Positions 62,426-64,000 of a stretch of 64,000 nt of DNA are shown in pieces. The notes under the pieces were generated by a model. That model had not been told where the DNA came from. It saw only the letters and a list, made by a program, of their open reading frames with translations, and did not search any database. The position numbers were made by a program, and so were the translations under genes. Every line of letters starts with the position of its first letter. Position 1 is the stretch's first letter. Origin of the DNA: Aestuariivirga litoralis (lineage in GTDB: Bacteria; Pseudomonadota; Alphaproteobacteria; Rhizobiales; Aestuariivirgaceae); NCBI RefSeq assembly GCF_003234965.1, contig NZ_QKVK01000006.1:124001-188000 (forward strand), given 5' to 3'.

Positions 62426-63990
62426 GCCGGCCAGTCCAGGCTGAAGACGGTTCCCCCGCCGGGCGCGGGCGCGAGCCGCCACGCACCATCGATCTGGCGC
62501 GACAGCGCATCCATGATGCGCGTGCCGAGGCCACCGGGGCGGCCCTGCTCCGCCATGCCCTGGCCACTGTCGCGCACCGTCAGAAGATTGCGCCCGTCAT
62601 GACACTCGAGGCTCACCCGGATGGCGCCATCGCCGGCATCGAGGCCGTGCTTGATGGCATTGGTGATCGCCTCGGTGGCTAGGATGGCCACCGGCACCGC
62701 GCGGTCGAGCCCGATGGCCACCGGCTGAAGATCGGTGGTGATCGCCGCATTGCCGCCGATCATCGATGCGGACAGCTGCTGCACGAGCTGCGCGATGAAC
62801 AGGTCGAGCTGCACGTCCGACGGCGAGGCAGCGCGGTAGATCTGCTCGTGCACCAGGGCAATGGCGCGCACCCGCGCGCCGGTTTCATCGAGCAGGGGCC
62901 GCAGTTCCGGCGGCAGGCGTTCGGTCTGCAGCCGCAGCAGGCTGGAGATGACCTGGAGATTGTTCTTCACCCGGTGGTGGACCTCCTGGAACAGCACCTT
63001 GTTGTCGGCCAGCGCCTGTTCCACCTGCCGGCTCTTCTCCTGCAGCTGGCGGGACAGGCTGAGCAGCAGCTGCGTCAGCAGCAGAAGCAGGGGGATGCCG
63101 ATGGCAAGCCCCCACAGCAGCGGCGCCAGGACCTCTGCCACCGGCACCGCCGCCACCGCATAAAGCCTGAGCTCCGGGATATTGCGCACCGCGCTCACCG
63201 ACCACGCGCCGAACAGCGAGCCGAAGCCCGTCCAGCTCACATCCGGCGGCGGGCCAGGCAGCGCGAAGGGCCTGTCGATCATCTCCGGCCGGAACGGCAG
63301 GGCGGCGACGAGGAAGCCCTCATGCTGGACGAGGGCGGTGCGGGTGAGGCGCTGGTCCGGCGCCAGGCCGGTGATCGAGCCCGACGGGATGCCGAGGTTG
63401 ATGATGCCCAGAAGCCCGCGATCCCTGTCGCGATAGGCGGCGGTGTAGGTGAAGACGTAGCGCTTGCTCAGGCGGCTGAGGATGGCGGGCCCGACATAGG
63501 CATCGAGCCCCTCATTCACATGCGCCTTGAACCAGCGGCGGTCGTTCACCGGCGGCGCGGCGCCGGGGGGCGCCACCGTCGAGGCCACCCAGCGCCCGTC
63601 GGGCAATGCCAGGCCGATGATGCTTCCCTCCGGCAGCCAGGCGAGCAGCGTCGCCAGCTTTTCGGCATTGCGGGGATCATCACCCGCGCCCTGAACGCCG
63701 CCGCGCTGATCGAGGAACTCCTCGTATTCATCGACGACGAAGGCCGCGAGCGTCAGCGAGCGGCGGGCGAACTGCTCGAGGCTGACCGCGGTGGCCGCGG
63801 TATGGACCTTGGCGTGATGCAGCAGCAGCCAGGCAATGGCAGCCGCCGCCACGCCTCCCAAGACCCACAGCATCAGCAGGATCACCCGCGCGCCGCGGCG
63901 GATCAGCGGGCTCACGTCGCCCGCCGCCACAGCACCGGCACCGCCGGCCAGGCGGCGGAGCACGGCACGGTCTTTCCCGGTGGACGTCAC
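62422..63990 (-). CDS. HisKA_2-type histidine kinase with cache-like sensor
   Basis: The 522-residue protein has TM1 (about 34-57), a periplasmic cache/PDC-like sensor with NDRRWFKAHVNEG and YVFTYTAAYRDRDRGLLGIINLG, TM2 (LLWGLAIGIPLLLLLTQLLL), then EVHHRVKNNLQVISSLLRLQ with H339, ILATEAITNAIKHG and GGLGTRIMDAL. The start at 63990 gives a full-length protein inside the window. Its tail overlaps the HD-GYP gene by 4 bp, so the two are closely linked but convergent. Confidence 0.88.
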   Translation of the reverse strand: MTSTGKDRAVLRRLAGGAGAVAAGDVSPLIRRGARVILLMLWVLGGVAAAAIAWLLLHHAKVHTAATAVSLEQFARRSLTLAAFVVDEYEEFLDQRGGVQGAGDDPRNAEKLATLLAWLPEGSIIGLALPDGRWVASTVAPPGAAPPVNDRRWFKAHVNEGLDAYVGPAILSRLSKRYVFTYTAAYRDRDRGLLGIINLGIPSGSITGLAPDQRLTRTALVQHEGFLVAALPFRPEMIDRPFALPGPPPDVSWTGFGSLFGAWSVSAVRNIPELRLYAVAAVPVAEVLAPLLWGLAIGIPLLLLLTQLLLSLSRQLQEKSRQVEQALADNKVLFQEVHHRVKNNLQVISSLLRLQTERLPPELRPLLDETGARVRAIALVHEQIYRAASPSDVQLDLFIAQLVQQLSASMIGGNAAITTDLQPVAIGLDRAVPVAILATEAITNAIKHGLDAGDGAIRVSLECHDGRNLLTVRDSGQGMAEQGRPGGLGTRIMDALSRQIDGAWRLAPAPGGGTVFSLDWPA

Positions 63991-64000
63991 CCCTGCCCGA

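Overview
This window is a stretch of a high-GC chromosome from an alphaproteobacterium, most likely of the Hyphomicrobiales (Rhizobiales). The signs are a mitochondrial-type NDUFS4-like complex I protein, HWE/HisKA_2 histidine kinases, a paralogous pair of alphaproteobacterial-type porins, a MocD/MocE-type desaturase and ferredoxin pair, Ku, gatB, CreA, and a 17-bp element matching the Irr iron-control element of rhizobia. No plasmid, IS element, prophage or CRISPR array is visible. Most of the window is ordinary core and near-core genome with short intergenic gaps and many convergent or overlapping gene ends.

Layout. 0-8.5 kb: the 5' end of folK, an NYN RNase-like gene overlapping a family-5 uracil-DNA glycosylase, a peroxiredoxin-like gene lacking both usual cysteines, smpB, dapA, a soluble lytic transglycosylase, a hydrolase and TetR pair, and a tight operon of a BON-like protein with two tiny membrane proteins. 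8.5-12.3 kb: two paralogous porins whose whole upstream regions are also duplicated. 12.3-24 kb: a lipoprotein serine protease, a TPR-sulfotransferase with a quinone reductase, an aminotransferase, a Crp/Fnr regulator, a PfkB kinase, a PilZ protein, a chemoreceptor, a Gfo/Idh/MocA oxidoreductase and Ku. 24-34 kb: a HisKA_2 kinase, a desaturase with its Rieske ferredoxin, a Tat-exported beta-carbonic anhydrase, a lone GspD secretin and a large multicopper oxidase. 34-40.3 kb is the most unusual part: a cold-shock gene with a histone-H1-like HTH gene, two Rap1a/Tai-like secreted paralogs behind matching FNR-type boxes, a sulfotransferase, a long YadA-head-repeat protein with an S74 self-cleaving chaperone domain flanked by 97-bp direct repeats, gene remnants, and a membrane-anchored nuclease ending at tRNA-Ser(GCT). 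40.3-64 kb: an iron-binding protein behind an Irr-type box, a GST with an H1-like tail, gatB, metC, creA, rhodanese, tRNA-Arg and tRNA-Pro around an AT-richer orphan gene, sirtuin, glyoxalase, a LysE-type exporter, two more HisKA_2/HWE kinases, and an Hpt-like plus HD-GYP pair whose phosphoryl-transfer residues are both missing.

How parts may work together. Signal transduction is prominent: three HisKA_2/HWE kinases, HD-GYP and PilZ proteins (cyclic-di-GMP) and one chemoreceptor. The Crp/Fnr protein carries the E-x-x-S-R recognition signature expected to read TTGAT half-sites, so it is a candidate regulator of the two Rap1a-like genes. This link, and the islet interpretation of 36.4-40.3 kb, are inference from sequence alone. 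No homology search or structure prediction could be run.
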